DNA of 64,000 nt from RPQJ01 sp963706535 (GCA_963706535.1 CAVPMU010000012.1:496001-560000); one strand, 5' to 3'. Numbered from the stretch's first letter, positions 16,148 through 25,744 are shown. Notes: generated by a model from the letters alone, not told the origin. Numbers and translations: made by a program.

Positions 16148-18139
16148 ATGCCAACACGCCGGCAGCTCGCCAACGCGATCCGTGCCCTGAGCATGGATGC
16201 AGTACAGAAAGCCGTGTCGGGCCACCCGGGCATGCCCATGGGCATGGCCGACATCGCCCAGGTGCTCTGGTGCGACCACCTCAAGCACAACCCGGGCAAT
16301 CCCCTCTGGCCGGACCGCGACCGCTTCGTGCTGTCGAACGGCCACGGCTCGATGCTGCTCTATTCGCTCCTGCACCTGACGGGCTATCCGCTCGACATCG
16401 AGCAGCTGAAGAATTTCCGCCAGTTCGGCGCCCACACGGCCGGCCACCCGGAGGTCGAGCCGCACCTCGGCATCGAGACGACCACTGGCCCGCTCGGCCA
16501 GGGTCTCGCGAACGCGGTCGGCATGGCGCTGGCCGAGAAAATCCTCGCCGCGACGTTCAACCGTCCCGGCCACGAGGTCGTCGACCACCACACCTATGTG
16601 TTCCTCGGCGACGGCTGCCTGATGGAAGGCGTCTCGCACGAGGCCTGCTCGCTGGCCGGCACGCTCGGGCTCGGCAAGCTGATCTGCTTCTACGACGACA
16701 ACGGCATCTCGATCGACGGCGAGGTCGAGGGCTGGTTCACCGACGACACGCCGAAGCGCTTCGAGGCCTACGGCTGGCACGTGGTGCCGGGCGTCGATGG
16801 CCACGACCCGGAAGCCGTGCAGCGTGCGATCAAGCTGGCCAAGGCCGAGCGCGGGCGGCCGTCGCTCATCTGCTGCAAGACCGTCATCGGCTGGGGTTCA
16901 CCCAACAAGCAGGGCACCGAGGCGACGCACGGCGCGGCGCTCGGTGAGGCCGAGGTCGCGGCCACGCGCAAGCACATCGACTGGCCGCACGAGCCCTTCG
17001 TCGTGCCGCAGGACATCAAGGCATCCTGGGACGCGCGCGCGGCGGGCGCCCGTGCCGGGCAGGCGTGGCAGGACCGCATGTCCGCCTATCGCGCGGCGCA
17101 TCCGCAACTCGCCGCCGAGCTCCAGCGGCGCCTCGAGGGCGAGCTGCCCGCGGGCTGGCGCAAGGCCGTCGAGGATTTCATCCGCGCCGCGCAGGAAAAG
17201 CCGGCCGCGACGGCGACGCGCTCGTCGTCGCAGCAGGTGCTGCACGTGCTCGGCGCCGCGATCCCCGAGATGCTCGGCGGCTCGGCCGACCTGACCGGCT
17301 CGAACAACACCAACCACAAGGGTTCGAAGGCCATCACCGGCGCGGACGTTGCGGGCAATTACCTGCACTACGGCGTACGCGAGTTCGGCATGACGGCGAT
17401 CATGAATGGCGTGGCGCTGCACGGTGGCTTCGTCCCGTACGGCGGCACGTTCCTGGTGTTCTCCGACTACGCGCGCAACGCGGTGCGCATGGCCGCGCTG
17501 ATGAAGCAGCGCGTGATCCTCGTCTACACGCACGACTCGATCGGGCTCGGCGAGGACGGCCCGACGCACCAGCCGGTGGAGCACGTCGCGAGCCTGCGGC
17601 TGATCCCGAACCTGCGGCTGTGGCGTCCGTGCGATACGGTCGAGACGGCCGTGGCGTGGGCGGATGCGATCGAGCGCCGCGACGGCCCGACGAGCCTGGT
17701 GCTGTCGCGCCAGGCGCTGCCGGCCATGTCCCGCAATGCGACGCAGACCGCGGACATCGCGCGCGGCGGCTACGTGCTGTGGGATGCTGCGGGCACGCCG
17801 GACTGCGTGCTGATCGCCACGGGCTCGGAAGTGGCGCTCGCCATGGAAGCGGCGAAGGGCCTGGCCGAGCGGGGCCGCAGACCGCGGGTGGTCTCGATGC
17901 CCTGCACGAGCGCCTTCGACATGCAGCCGCAACAGTATCGCGACAGCGTGCTGCCGCCGGACGTGCCGCGCGTGGCCATCGAGGCCGGCGCGAGCGCCGG
18001 CTGGTGGCGCTACGTCTCCTGCGATGGGGCCGTGATCGGCATGGACAGCTTCGGCGCCTCGGCGCCCGCGAAGCAGCTGTTCGAGCACTTCGGCTTCACG
18101 CGCGACAACGTCATTCGAACCGTGCTGGGACTGCTGTAG
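16148..18139 (+). CDS. tkt: Transketolase
   Basis: Transketolase moves two-carbon units between sugar phosphates in the pentose phosphate pathway, using thiamine diphosphate. The 663-residue protein has SGHPGMPMGMADIA near the N-terminus, the ThDP motif GDGCLMEGVSHEAC, FYDDNGISIDG, and the pyrimidine domain HDSIGLGEDGPTHQPVEH. The ATG at 16148 is preceded by AAGGGG with good spacing; the open frame upstream is not conserved. It heads a co-directional run with gap and pgk, the usual order in gammaproteobacteria that do not rely on a complete upper glycolysis. Confidence 0.98.
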   Translation: MPTRRQLANAIRALSMDAVQKAVSGHPGMPMGMADIAQVLWCDHLKHNPGNPLWPDRDRFVLSNGHGSMLLYSLLHLTGYPLDIEQLKNFRQFGAHTAGHPEVEPHLGIETTTGPLGQGLANAVGMALAEKILAATFNRPGHEVVDHHTYVFLGDGCLMEGVSHEACSLAGTLGLGKLICFYDDNGISIDGEVEGWFTDDTPKRFEAYGWHVVPGVDGHDPEAVQRAIKLAKAERGRPSLICCKTVIGWGSPNKQGTEATHGAALGEAEVAATRKHIDWPHEPFVVPQDIKASWDARAAGARAGQAWQDRMSAYRAAHPQLAAELQRRLEGELPAGWRKAVEDFIRAAQEKPAATATRSSSQQVLHVLGAAIPEMLGGSADLTGSNNTNHKGSKAITGADVAGNYLHYGVREFGMTAIMNGVALHGGFVPYGGTFLVFSDYARNAVRMAALMKQRVILVYTHDSIGLGEDGPTHQPVEHVASLRLIPNLRLWRPCDTVETAVAWADAIERRDGPTSLVLSRQALPAMSRNATQTADIARGGYVLWDAAGTPDCVLIATGSEVALAMEAAKGLAERGRRPRVVSMPCTSAFDMQPQQYRDSVLPPDVPRVAIEAGASAGWWRYVSCDGAVIGMDSFGASAPAKQLFEHFGFTRDNVIRTVLGLL

Positions 18140-18169
18140 TCCGGCGCTTACTTTCCGGGAGAATCACTC

Positions 18170-19168
18170 ATGACCATCAAAGTCGGCATCAATGGATTCG
18201 GACGCATCGGACGCATGGTGTTCCGCGCGGCGACGCGCGACTTCGCCGACATCGAGGTCGTGGGCGTCAACGACCTGCTCGAGCCGGAATATCTCGCCTA
18301 CATGCTCAGGTACGACTCGGTGCACGGCCGCTTCAAGGGCGAGGTGTCGGTCGAAGGCAGCACGCTCATCGTCAACGGCCGCCGGATCCGCCTCACGGCC
18401 GTCAAGGATCCCGCCGAGCTCAAGTGGGGCGAGATCGGCGCCGACCTGGTCGTCGAGTCCACGGGCCTGTTCCTGACGAAGGAGACCGCCGAGAAGCACC
18501 TCGCGGCGGGCGCGAAGAAGGTCATCCTGTCGGCGCCGTCGAAGGACGACACGCCGATGTTCGTCTTCGGCGTGAACGACAAGACTTATGCGGGCCAGGC
18601 GATCATCTCGAATGCCTCCTGCACCACCAACTGCCTGGCGCCCGTCGCCAAGGTGCTGCACGACACCTGGGGCATCAAGCGCGGCCTGATGACGACGGTG
18701 CACGCTACGACCGCGACGCAGAAGACCGTGGACGGCCCGTCGAACAAGGACTGGCGCGGCGGCCGCGGCATCCTCGAGAACATCATCCCGTCCTCGACCG
18801 GCGCCGCGAAGGCCGTCGGCAAGGTCATCCCGGAGCTGAACAAGAAGCTCACCGGCATGTCGTTCCGCGTGCCGACCTCCGACGTCTCGGTCGTCGACCT
18901 CACGGTCGAACTCCTGAAGCCGGCGAAGTACGAGGAGATCTGTGCGGCAATGAAGGCTGCGTCCCTGGGTGCGATGAAGGGCGTGCTCGGCTACACCGAG
19001 GACAAGGTGGTGGCGACCGACTTCCGCGGCGAGAGCTGCACCTCCGTGTTCGACAAGGATGCGGGCATCGCCCTCGACGACACCTTCGTGAAGGTGGTCG
19101 CCTGGTACGACAACGAGTGGGGCTACTCCAGCAAGGTCCTGGAAATGGCGCGCGTCATCTCCAAGTGA
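18170..19168 (+). CDS. gap: Glyceraldehyde-3-phosphate dehydrogenase, type I
   Basis: This enzyme oxidises and phosphorylates glyceraldehyde-3-phosphate to 1,3-bisphosphoglycerate. The 332-residue protein has the Rossmann start VGINGFGRIGRMVFR, the active-site SNASCTTNC with nucleophile Cys151, the HATTATQKTVDGPS segment and the C-terminal WYDNEWGYSSK. The Asn-Asp after the second beta strand (VGVNDL) suits NAD rather than NADP. It follows tkt by 30 bp and precedes pgk by 23 bp, consistent with one transcript. Erythrose-4-phosphate dehydrogenase is the closest alternative, but the motifs fit Gap better. Confidence 0.96.
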   Translation: MTIKVGINGFGRIGRMVFRAATRDFADIEVVGVNDLLEPEYLAYMLRYDSVHGRFKGEVSVEGSTLIVNGRRIRLTAVKDPAELKWGEIGADLVVESTGLFLTKETAEKHLAAGAKKVILSAPSKDDTPMFVFGVNDKTYAGQAIISNASCTTNCLAPVAKVLHDTWGIKRGLMTTVHATTATQKTVDGPSNKDWRGGRGILENIIPSSTGAAKAVGKVIPELNKKLTGMSFRVPTSDVSVVDLTVELLKPAKYEEICAAMKAASLGAMKGVLGYTEDKVVATDFRGESCTSVFDKDAGIALDDTFVKVVAWYDNEWGYSSKVLEMARVISK

Positions 19169-19191
19169 ACGTCAATCCAGGGGGAGCAGCC

Positions 19192-20373
19192 ATGGCTCGC
19201 GTCATCCGCATGACCGACCTCGAGCTCAAGGACAAGCGCGTCCTGATCCGCGAGGACCTCAACGTTCCGGTGCAGAATGGCGTGGTGACCAGCGACGCGC
19301 GCATCCGCGCGTCGCTGCCCACCATCCAGGCCGCGCACGCCGCCGGTGCCCGCGTCATGCTCATGTCGCACCTCGGCCGGCCGGAAGAGGGCGTGTACGA
19401 CGCCGAGTTTTCGCTCGCCCCGGTGGCCGCGCGGATCTCCGAGCTGCTCGGCATCCGCGTGCGCTTCGAGCGCGACTGGCTCGGCGGCGTCGCCTGCGAG
19501 CCCGGCGAGATCGTGCTGCTCGAGAACGTCCGCTTCAACAAGGGCGAGAAGAAGAACAAGGACGAGCTCGCGAAGCAGATGGCGGCGCTCTGTGACGTCT
19601 ACGTGATGGACGCCTTCGCCACGGCGCACCGCGCCGAGGCGAGCACCCACGGGGTGGCGAAGTTCGCGCCGGTGGCCTGCGCGGGACCGCTGCTCACCGG
19701 CGAGCTCGACGCCCTCGAGAAGGCGCTCGGCAATCCGAAGCGGCCGCTGATCGCCATCGTCGGCGGCTCGAAGGTCTCCACCAAGCTCACGGTGCTCGAG
19801 AACCTGCTCGGCAAGGTGGACAAGCTCATCGTCGGCGGCGGCATCGCCAACACCTTCCTCGCCGCAGCGGGACACCCGATCGGCAAGTCGCTGCACGAGG
19901 CCGAAATGGTGGAGACCGCGCGGGCACTGCTCGAGCGCTCGCATGCCGCGGGTCGCGAGATCCCGCTGCCGACCGACGTGGTGGTCGCCACCGAGTTCGC
20001 CGCCTCCGCCGAGGCCGACGTGAAGCCGGTCGCGGCCGTGGCTGCCGGCGAGATGATCCTCGACATCGGTCCGGACACCGCCGACCGATTCGCGGCCTCG
20101 CTCGAAGGCGCCGGCACGATCCTCTGGAACGGCCCGGTGGGCGTGTTCGAGTTCGACCAGTTCGGCGAGGGCACCCGCATCCTCGCGCAGGCCGTGGCCC
20201 GCAGCCCGGCGTTCTCGATCGCCGGCGGCGGCGACACCATCGCCGCCATCGAGAAGTACGGCGTCGGCGCCGACATCTCCTACATCTCGACCGCGGGTGG
20301 CGCCTTCCTCGAGTTCCTCGAGGGCAAGACGCTGCCGGCGGTGGCGGTGCTGGAGGAGCGCGCGGCCGCGTAA
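19192..20373 (+). CDS. pgk: Phosphoglycerate kinase
   Basis: Pgk transfers the acyl phosphate of 1,3-bisphosphoglycerate to ADP. The 393-residue protein has REDLNVPVQNG (the family usually shows RVDFNVP), MSHLGRPEEG, the LLENVRFNKGEKKN block, GGSKVSTKLTVLENL and the C-terminal nucleotide loop GGGDTIAAI. The start ATG at 19192 is set by GGGGAG at 19181-19186; the frame is open far upstream through gap in another frame, which is a high-GC artefact. The Asp-for-Asp/Glu changes in the first motif are mild. It is probably the last gene before a long heptad element that separates it from pyk. Confidence 0.97.
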   Translation: MARVIRMTDLELKDKRVLIREDLNVPVQNGVVTSDARIRASLPTIQAAHAAGARVMLMSHLGRPEEGVYDAEFSLAPVAARISELLGIRVRFERDWLGGVACEPGEIVLLENVRFNKGEKKNKDELAKQMAALCDVYVMDAFATAHRAEASTHGVAKFAPVACAGPLLTGELDALEKALGNPKRPLIAIVGGSKVSTKLTVLENLLGKVDKLIVGGGIANTFLAAAGHPIGKSLHEAEMVETARALLERSHAAGREIPLPTDVVVATEFAASAEADVKPVAAVAAGEMILDIGPDTADRFAASLEGAGTILWNGPVGVFEFDQFGEGTRILAQAVARSPAFSIAGGGDTIAAIEKYGVGADISYISTAGGAFLEFLEGKTLPAVAVLEERAAA

Positions 20374-20385
20374 CGACCAGGAAAG

Positions 20386-20520
20386 CGGATAGCGGATAGC
20401 GGATAGCGGATAGTGAAGAGGCTGGCGCTGCCGGCCGATCTGGTTTTCACTATCCCCTATCCCCTATCCCCTATCCCCTATCCCCTATCCCCTATCCCCT
20501 ATCCCCTATCCCCTATCCCC
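20386..20520. repeat. Heptad element C: (GCGGATA)4 - core - (TATCCCC)10
   Basis: The left arm at 20386-20413 is four GCGGATA units. The core (GTGAAGAGGCTGGCGC through GCCGGCCGATC) resembles the core of element I. The right arm at 20451-20520 is ten perfect, uninterrupted TATCCCC units. The arms pair with one mismatch per unit, since the exact complement of GCGGATA is TATCCGC. The array ends only eight bases before the pyk ATG and leaves no room for a ribosome binding site. Confidence 0.9.
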
Positions 20521-20528
20521 TTCTCACC

Positions 20529-21959
20529 ATGCTTCGCCGCACCAAGATCGTCGCCACCCTCGGCCCCGCCACCGATGCGCGGGGCGTCCTCGAGGAAGTC
20601 ATCCGTCGCGGGGCCGACGTGGTGCGCATCAACTTTTCGCACGGCGAGGCTGCGGACCACCGCAGGCGCGTCGAAGGGGTGCGCAGCGCGGCGGAGGCGG
20701 TGGGCAAGCACGTCGCGGTGCTCGGCGACCTGCAGGGACCCAAGATCCGCATCGAGCGCTTCGCGGGCGGCCGCGCCGTCCTTGCCGAGGGCGAGCCGTT
20801 CGCGCTCGACCCGGCCATCGACCCGCACGACGGCACCGACCGCGCGGTCGGCATCACCTATGCCGACCTCGCACGGGACGTGCAACCGGGCGATGAGCTG
20901 ATCCTCGGCGACGGGCAGGTCGAACTGCAGGTCACGGCCGTGGACGGCGCGCGCGTCGAGTGCCGCGTCACCACCGGCGGCGAGGTCTCGGACCACAAGG
21001 GCATCAACCGGCGTGGCGGCGGGCTTTCCGCCAAGGCGCTCACCGACAAGGACCGCGAGGACGTGCGCCTCGCCGCGTCGCTCGACGTCGATTACCTCGC
21101 GGTGTCGTTCGTGCGCCAGGCCGCCGATGTCGAGGAGGCGCGCGCGCTGCTCGCCGCCGTCGGCAGCGACGCGCGCATCGTCGCCAAGATCGAGCGCAGC
21201 GAGGCGATCCCGCGGCTCGAGGAGATCATCCGTGCCAGCGACGCCGTCATGGTGGCGCGCGGCGACCTCGGCGTGGAAGTCGGTTACGCGGAGCTCACCG
21301 GACTGCAGAAGCGCATCCTCGAGATGGCGCGCTCGCTCGATCGCGTCACCATCACCGCCACGCAGATGATGGAGTCGATGATCCACAGCCCGGTGCCGAC
21401 GCGCGCCGAGGTGTCGGACGTCGCGAACGCCGTGCTCGACGGCAGCGACGCAGTCATGCTCTCGGGGGAGTCCGCGGTCGGCAAGTATCCGGCGCGCGCG
21501 GTGGAAGCGATGGCCGAGGTGATCGAGGGCGCGGAGAAATACCAGCTCGCGCGGCGCCGCGGCCACGACCGCTACGAGGGCCGCGTCGAGCATTTCGACC
21601 AGGCGATTGCCCACGCGGTGATGTTCACCGCGAACCACATGGATGTGTCCGCGATCGTCGCACTGACGGAATCGGGCTCGACGCCGCTATGGATGTCGCG
21701 CATACGCTCCGACATCCCGATCTTCGCGTTCACCCGCCACGAGCGCACGCGCCGGCGCGTCGCGCTGTACCGCGGGGTCTATCCGATCCCGTTCGACATC
21801 ACCCACACCGACCCGACGGTGCTCTACCGGGCGATTTCGCGGGAACTGCTCGACCGCGGGCACGTCAGCGCCGGCGACGAGTTGATCCTGACGCTCGGCG
21901 AACTGTCCGGCGTCTCCGGCGGCACGAACACGATGAAGCTGCTGACTGTGGAGGAATAG
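20529..21959 (+). CDS. pyk: Pyruvate kinase
   Basis: Pyruvate kinase makes pyruvate and ATP from phosphoenolpyruvate and ADP. The 476-residue protein has TKIVATLGPAT, RINFSHG, LGDLQGPKIRIERF, MVARGDLGVEV, the catalytic ITATQMMESMIHSPVPTRAE signature and a C-terminal regulatory domain ending LGELSGVSGGTNTMKL. Motifs and length are ordinary. What is odd is the 5' region: the ATG follows only TTCTCACC after the (TATCCCC)10 array, with no purine-rich Shine-Dalgarno sequence, so translation may start without one or depend on RNA structure. Confidence 0.97.
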   Translation: MLRRTKIVATLGPATDARGVLEEVIRRGADVVRINFSHGEAADHRRRVEGVRSAAEAVGKHVAVLGDLQGPKIRIERFAGGRAVLAEGEPFALDPAIDPHDGTDRAVGITYADLARDVQPGDELILGDGQVELQVTAVDGARVECRVTTGGEVSDHKGINRRGGGLSAKALTDKDREDVRLAASLDVDYLAVSFVRQAADVEEARALLAAVGSDARIVAKIERSEAIPRLEEIIRASDAVMVARGDLGVEVGYAELTGLQKRILEMARSLDRVTITATQMMESMIHSPVPTRAEVSDVANAVLDGSDAVMLSGESAVGKYPARAVEAMAEVIEGAEKYQLARRRGHDRYEGRVEHFDQAIAHAVMFTANHMDVSAIVALTESGSTPLWMSRIRSDIPIFAFTRHERTRRRVALYRGVYPIPFDITHTDPTVLYRAISRELLDRGHVSAGDELILTLGELSGVSGGTNTMKLLTVEE

Positions 21960-21964
21960 GCGGA

Positions 21965-22150
21965 AGGCTGAGGGCTGAAGGAGGAGGGCTGTAGGCTGTA
22001 GGCTGTGGGCTGTGGGTCGGAGGCGCGGCGGGGGCGCCGCGTGCCTGAACCTTCAGCCCTCAGCCCTCAGCCCTCAGCCTTCTTACCCACAGCCCACAGC
22101 CCACAGCCCACAGCCTACAGCCCACAGCCCACAGCCCACAGCCCACAGCC
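21965..22150. repeat. Heptad element D between pyk and the acylase
   Basis: The left arm (21965-22015) mixes GGCTGAG, GGCTGTA and GGCTGTG units. The core GTCGGAGGCGCGGCGGGGGCGCCGC contains a GGCGC/GCGCC stem. The right arm (about 22050-22150) is a long run of CCCTCAG units followed by CCCACAG/CCTACAG units, longer than the left arm. It ends ten bases before the acylase ATG and, as at pyk, leaves no Shine-Dalgarno sequence. Confidence 0.88.
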
Positions 22151-22160
22151 TTTCTCTCCC

Positions 22161-24533
22161 ATGCGTTTCCTGCGTCGCCTCGGCTCCGTCCTGTTGCTGC
22201 TCGTCATCGCGGCGATCCTCTGCGCCTGGCTGGCGCTGCGCGGCAGTCTGCCGCGGCTCGATGGCGAGGTGACGGTGGCTGGAACCGCTGCTTCCGTGAC
22301 CATCGAGCGCGATGCGCTCGGCGTGGCCACGGTTTCGGGCGGCAGTCGAGCGGATGTCGCATTCGGCACGGGCTTCGCGCATGCGCAGGACCGCTATTTC
22401 CAGATGGACCTCGCGCGCCGCATGTCGGCAGGTCGCCTGGCCGAATTGTTCGGTGACGCGGCCCTGGCGCTCGATCGCCGCAATCGCATCCACCGCTTCG
22501 AGGCAGTCGCGGACCAGGTCCTCGAGCGGCTGCCGGACGCCGAGCGCGAGCTGCTCGAGTCCTATGCAGCCGGCGTCAACGCGGGGCTCGAGTCGCTTCG
22601 CGCCAGGCCGGTCGAGTACCTGCTGCTGCGGCAGCGCCCCCGGGCCTGGCAGGCGCGGGACAGCCTGCTGGTCGTCTACACGATGTTCCTGCAGCTGAAC
22701 GACAGCCGGGCGGACGCCGACCGCCAGCGCGGGTTGCTGCGCTCGATCCTGCCGGACGACGTGTTTCGCTTCGTGTACTCGGTGTCGCCAGAGTGGGAGG
22801 CGCCGATCGACGGACTGGTCGCAGCGGCTGCGCCGGTGCCCGGCCCCGAGAGCTACGACCTCAGGCGGTTCGGCGACGAGTTTCGCGACGCGCGGGTAGC
22901 CGGGACCCGTGCGGGCACCGAGCAGCGTGCCGTCGGCAGCAACAACTGGGCGGTGGCGGGTAGTCGTACGCGCAGCGGCGCAGGGCTGGTCGCCAACGAC
23001 ATGCACCTGGGGCTAGGCGTGCCGAACACCTGGTATCGCATGCGCATGAAGGTGGGTGGGGTGGCGCCGAGGGACCTGGTCGGCGTGAGCCTTCCGGGGG
23101 CACCGATCCTGGTCGTGGGCAGCAACCGGCACGTCGCCTGGGGCTTCACCAACAGTTACGGCGACTGGAGCGACCTCGTCATCGTCGAGCCATCTGCCGA
23201 CGGTCGCGAGTATCGCTCGGCCGATGGCTGGCGACCGTTCGAGCGATACTCCGAGGACCTGCATTCGAGTTCAGGCAGGGTCGATACGATCGAGGTGCCC
23301 TGGACGCAATGGGGGCCGTTGCTCGACGGCGCGCCCGGTTCCGCGGCCTTCGCGCTCGCCTGGACCGCTCACGACCCGGCGGCCGCCAACCTGCACTGGC
23401 TGGAGCTCGAGACGGCGCACGACGTCGAGTCGGCGCTCGCGATCGCGAACTCCATCGGCGGGCCCGTGCAGAACTTCGTCGTCGCGGACAGCGATGGCAG
23501 CATTGGCTGGACGCTGCTCGGCCGCATGCCGATGCGGGGCGCGGGATACGAGCCCGGAGAGCCGTCCGACTGGACGCGGCCTGGTGCTGGCTGGCTGGGG
23601 TGGCGCACGCCGGAACAGTACCCGCGGGTCGTGAATCCGCCGAGCGGACGCATCTGGTCGGCGAACAACCGCGTGGTCGGCGGTGAGGCGCTGGCCGCGA
23701 TCGGCGACGGGTCGCCGGATCGCGGCGCACGTGCCCGGCAGATCCGCGATGCGCTGTTCGGCGTCGAATCCGCCACCGAGCGCGACATGCTCGCGATCCA
23801 GCTCGACGACCGCGCGCTGTTCCTCGTGCGCTGGCGCGACCTGCTGCTCGAAGCACTCGACACGGAAGCCGTCGCGGGCGGGGCTGGTCGTGCGGAGTTC
23901 CGCAGGCTCGTCGCGGACTGGCAGCCGCGGGCGGCGGTCGATTCCGTCGGCTACCTGCTGGTGCGCACCTTCCACGAGACCCTGGAGCAGCGCGTGTTCG
24001 AGGCGCTGACGATCGAGGCGCGCGCACGTCATCCGGGCGTGGAACTGCGCGTGCCCCGGCAGTTCGAGGAGGCGGCCTGGCGCCTGTTGCAGCAGCGGCC
24101 GGCGCACCTGCTCGATCCCCGCCATGCGAGCTGGGACGGGTTCCTGCTCGCGGTCGTCGACGAGGCGATTGCCATCCTCGGCAAGGACTGCGGCGAGCTG
24201 GCCGGCTGCCGCTGGGGCGAGCGTAATGCGGTGACGATGCAGCATCCGCTGAGCCGCGCCATCCCGCAGCTCGCACGCTGGCTCGACATGCCGGTGGAGC
24301 CCATGGGCGGCGACAACGACATGCCGCACGTGCACGTGGCGGGCTTTGGCGCCTCGGAACGATTCGCAGTCTCGCCCGGCCGCGAGCAGGACGGCTATTT
24401 CCACATGCCGGGCGGGCAGAGCGGCCACCCCCTGTCGCGCTACTACCGCGCCGGCCACGAGGCCTGGGTGCGCGGCGAACCCACCGCATTTCTCCCGGGG
24501 CCGACGGAGCACACGCTCAGGCTCTCGCCCTGA
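22161..24533 (+). CDS. Penicillin acylase-type Ntn hydrolase (S45 family), exported
   Basis: A 790-residue precursor of an N-terminal nucleophile amidase. An N-terminal hydrophobic segment (residues 7-28) should carry it to the periplasm. The alpha region has GFAHAQDRYFQMDLARR. The autocleavage site is VGSNNW, with Ser260 becoming the N-terminal nucleophile of the beta subunit after removal of a linker. Downstream, NDMHLGLGVPNTWYRM, GSNRHVAWGFTNSYGD and WSANNRVV match the substrate-binding and oxyanion residues. Members of this family hydrolyse penicillins, acyl-homoserine lactones or other N-acyl compounds; the substrate here cannot be told. It has no visible ribosome binding site because heptad element D runs up to its start. 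Confidence 0.92.
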   Translation: MRFLRRLGSVLLLLVIAAILCAWLALRGSLPRLDGEVTVAGTAASVTIERDALGVATVSGGSRADVAFGTGFAHAQDRYFQMDLARRMSAGRLAELFGDAALALDRRNRIHRFEAVADQVLERLPDAERELLESYAAGVNAGLESLRARPVEYLLLRQRPRAWQARDSLLVVYTMFLQLNDSRADADRQRGLLRSILPDDVFRFVYSVSPEWEAPIDGLVAAAAPVPGPESYDLRRFGDEFRDARVAGTRAGTEQRAVGSNNWAVAGSRTRSGAGLVANDMHLGLGVPNTWYRMRMKVGGVAPRDLVGVSLPGAPILVVGSNRHVAWGFTNSYGDWSDLVIVEPSADGREYRSADGWRPFERYSEDLHSSSGRVDTIEVPWTQWGPLLDGAPGSAAFALAWTAHDPAAANLHWLELETAHDVESALAIANSIGGPVQNFVVADSDGSIGWTLLGRMPMRGAGYEPGEPSDWTRPGAGWLGWRTPEQYPRVVNPPSGRIWSANNRVVGGEALAAIGDGSPDRGARARQIRDALFGVESATERDMLAIQLDDRALFLVRWRDLLLEALDTEAVAGGAGRAEFRRLVADWQPRAAVDSVGYLLVRTFHETLEQRVFEALTIEARARHPGVELRVPRQFEEAAWRLLQQRPAHLLDPRHASWDGFLLAVVDEAIAILGKDCGELAGCRWGERNAVTMQHPLSRAIPQLARWLDMPVEPMGGDNDMPHVHVAGFGASERFAVSPGREQDGYFHMPGGQSGHPLSRYYRAGHEAWVRGEPTAFLPGPTEHTLRLSP

Positions 24534-24587
24534 GGATTTGGCAAGATACGGGCAGCCCGTCGCCCGATCGACGACCGAGGATCCGCC

Positions 24588-25445
24588 GTGACCCAGAGAT
24601 TCGAAGGAACGGAGCGCTACGTCGCTACCGACGACCTGATGATGGCCGTGAACGCGGCCGTGACGCTGGCGCGACCGCTGCTCGTCAAGGGTGAGCCCGG
24701 CACCGGCAAGACGCAGCTCGCGGAGGAGATCGCGGCCGCGCTCGGCAAGCCGCTCTACCGCTGGCACATCAAGTCCACCACCAAGGCGCAGCACGGCCTC
24801 TACGAGTACGACGCGGTGTCGCGCCTCCGGGACTCGCAACTCGGCGAGGCCAGGGTGCACGACATCCGCAACTACATCGTCAAGGGCCGGCTGTGGGAGG
24901 CCTTCGAATGCGACCAGCAGGCGGTGCTGCTGATCGACGAGATCGACAAGGCGGACATCGAGTTCCCGAACGACCTGCTGCTCGAACTCGACCGCATGGA
25001 ATTCTACGTCCACGAGACGCGCGAGCTGGTGCAGGCGCGCAAGCGGCCGATCGTCGTGATCACGAGCAACAACGAGAAGGAGCTGCCGGATGCGTTCCTG
25101 CGCCGCTGCTTCTTCCACTTCATCCGCTTCCCGGACGCCGGGACCATGACCCGCATCGTGGCGGTGCACTACCCGGACCTCAAGCGTGAGCTGCTCGCCG
25201 AGGCGCTGAACGCGTTCTACAAGGTGCGCGACGTGCCGGGACTCAAGAAAAAGCCCTCGACCTCGGAGCTGCTCGACTGGATCAAGCTGCTGCTCGCCGA
25301 GGATGTGCCGCCGGAGGCGCTCAGGACCGACGATCCACGCAAGAGCCTGCCGCCGCTGCACGGGGCGTTGCTCAAGAACGAGCAGGACGTGCACCTGTTC
25401 GAGCAGCTCATCTTCCTGCAGAGGCGGCAGCAAGGTCGGTCGTGA
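24588..25445 (+). CDS. MoxR-family AAA+ ATPase
   Basis: A 285-residue AAA+ protein with Walker A GEPGTGKTQ (about residues 34-42), Walker B VLLIDEIDKADIEF and the sensor region ITSNNEKELPDAFLRRC. MoxR ATPases act as chaperone-like partners for VWA-domain proteins in maturation of enzymes or complexes. The GTG start at 24588 has GAGG ten bases upstream. A VWA-domain gene of the CoxE type follows on the same strand, the usual pairing, but here 424 bp of repeat-rich non-coding DNA separates them. The client protein is unknown. Confidence 0.93.
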   Translation: MTQRFEGTERYVATDDLMMAVNAAVTLARPLLVKGEPGTGKTQLAEEIAAALGKPLYRWHIKSTTKAQHGLYEYDAVSRLRDSQLGEARVHDIRNYIVKGRLWEAFECDQQAVLLIDEIDKADIEFPNDLLLELDRMEFYVHETRELVQARKRPIVVITSNNEKELPDAFLRRCFFHFIRFPDAGTMTRIVAVHYPDLKRELLAEALNAFYKVRDVPGLKKKPSTSELLDWIKLLLAEDVPPEALRTDDPRKSLPPLHGALLKNEQDVHLFEQLIFLQRRQQGRS

Positions 25446-25472
25446 ACGGTTTGTCGGCTTCGCCGGTTCTCG

Positions 25473-25596
25473 CCCGCGCGGCCGGCGTGCCGGGTGGGTT
25501 TGCCGGGACGCCGCAAGTACATCCTTGTAGGCTCCGGGCGCGCCGTCCATGGCGCGCACGGCCCGGCAAACCCACCCGGCACGCCGGCCGCGCGGG
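25473..25596. repeat. 35-bp perfect inverted repeat with 54-bp spacer
   Basis: The left arm at 25473-25507 and the right arm at 25562-25596 are exact reverse complements over all 35 bases, beginning CCCGCGCGGCCGGCGTG and its complement. The spacer contains GGGCGCGCCGTCCATGGCGCG and ATCCTTGTAGGCTCC. The transcript would form a very stable hairpin between the MoxR and VWA genes. Confidence 0.9.
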
Positions 25597-25744
25597 CTCG
25601 GTTGCGGGGTTGCCGGCGGCGCGTACACGCGGCGTCGTCTGCGTTGTGGCGTTCGCGTGGATCGCGCTGGCACGAACGGCGAGCAAAGGCGTCAGCCAGC
25701 GCGCTGCCAACGAGGTTCGCCGCCGCATCGGTGGGCGTCTGGTC

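Noticed and set aside
20451..20520. CRISPR-like array
   Set aside because: The units are 7 bp, directly abutting and without spacers; no cas genes are nearby.
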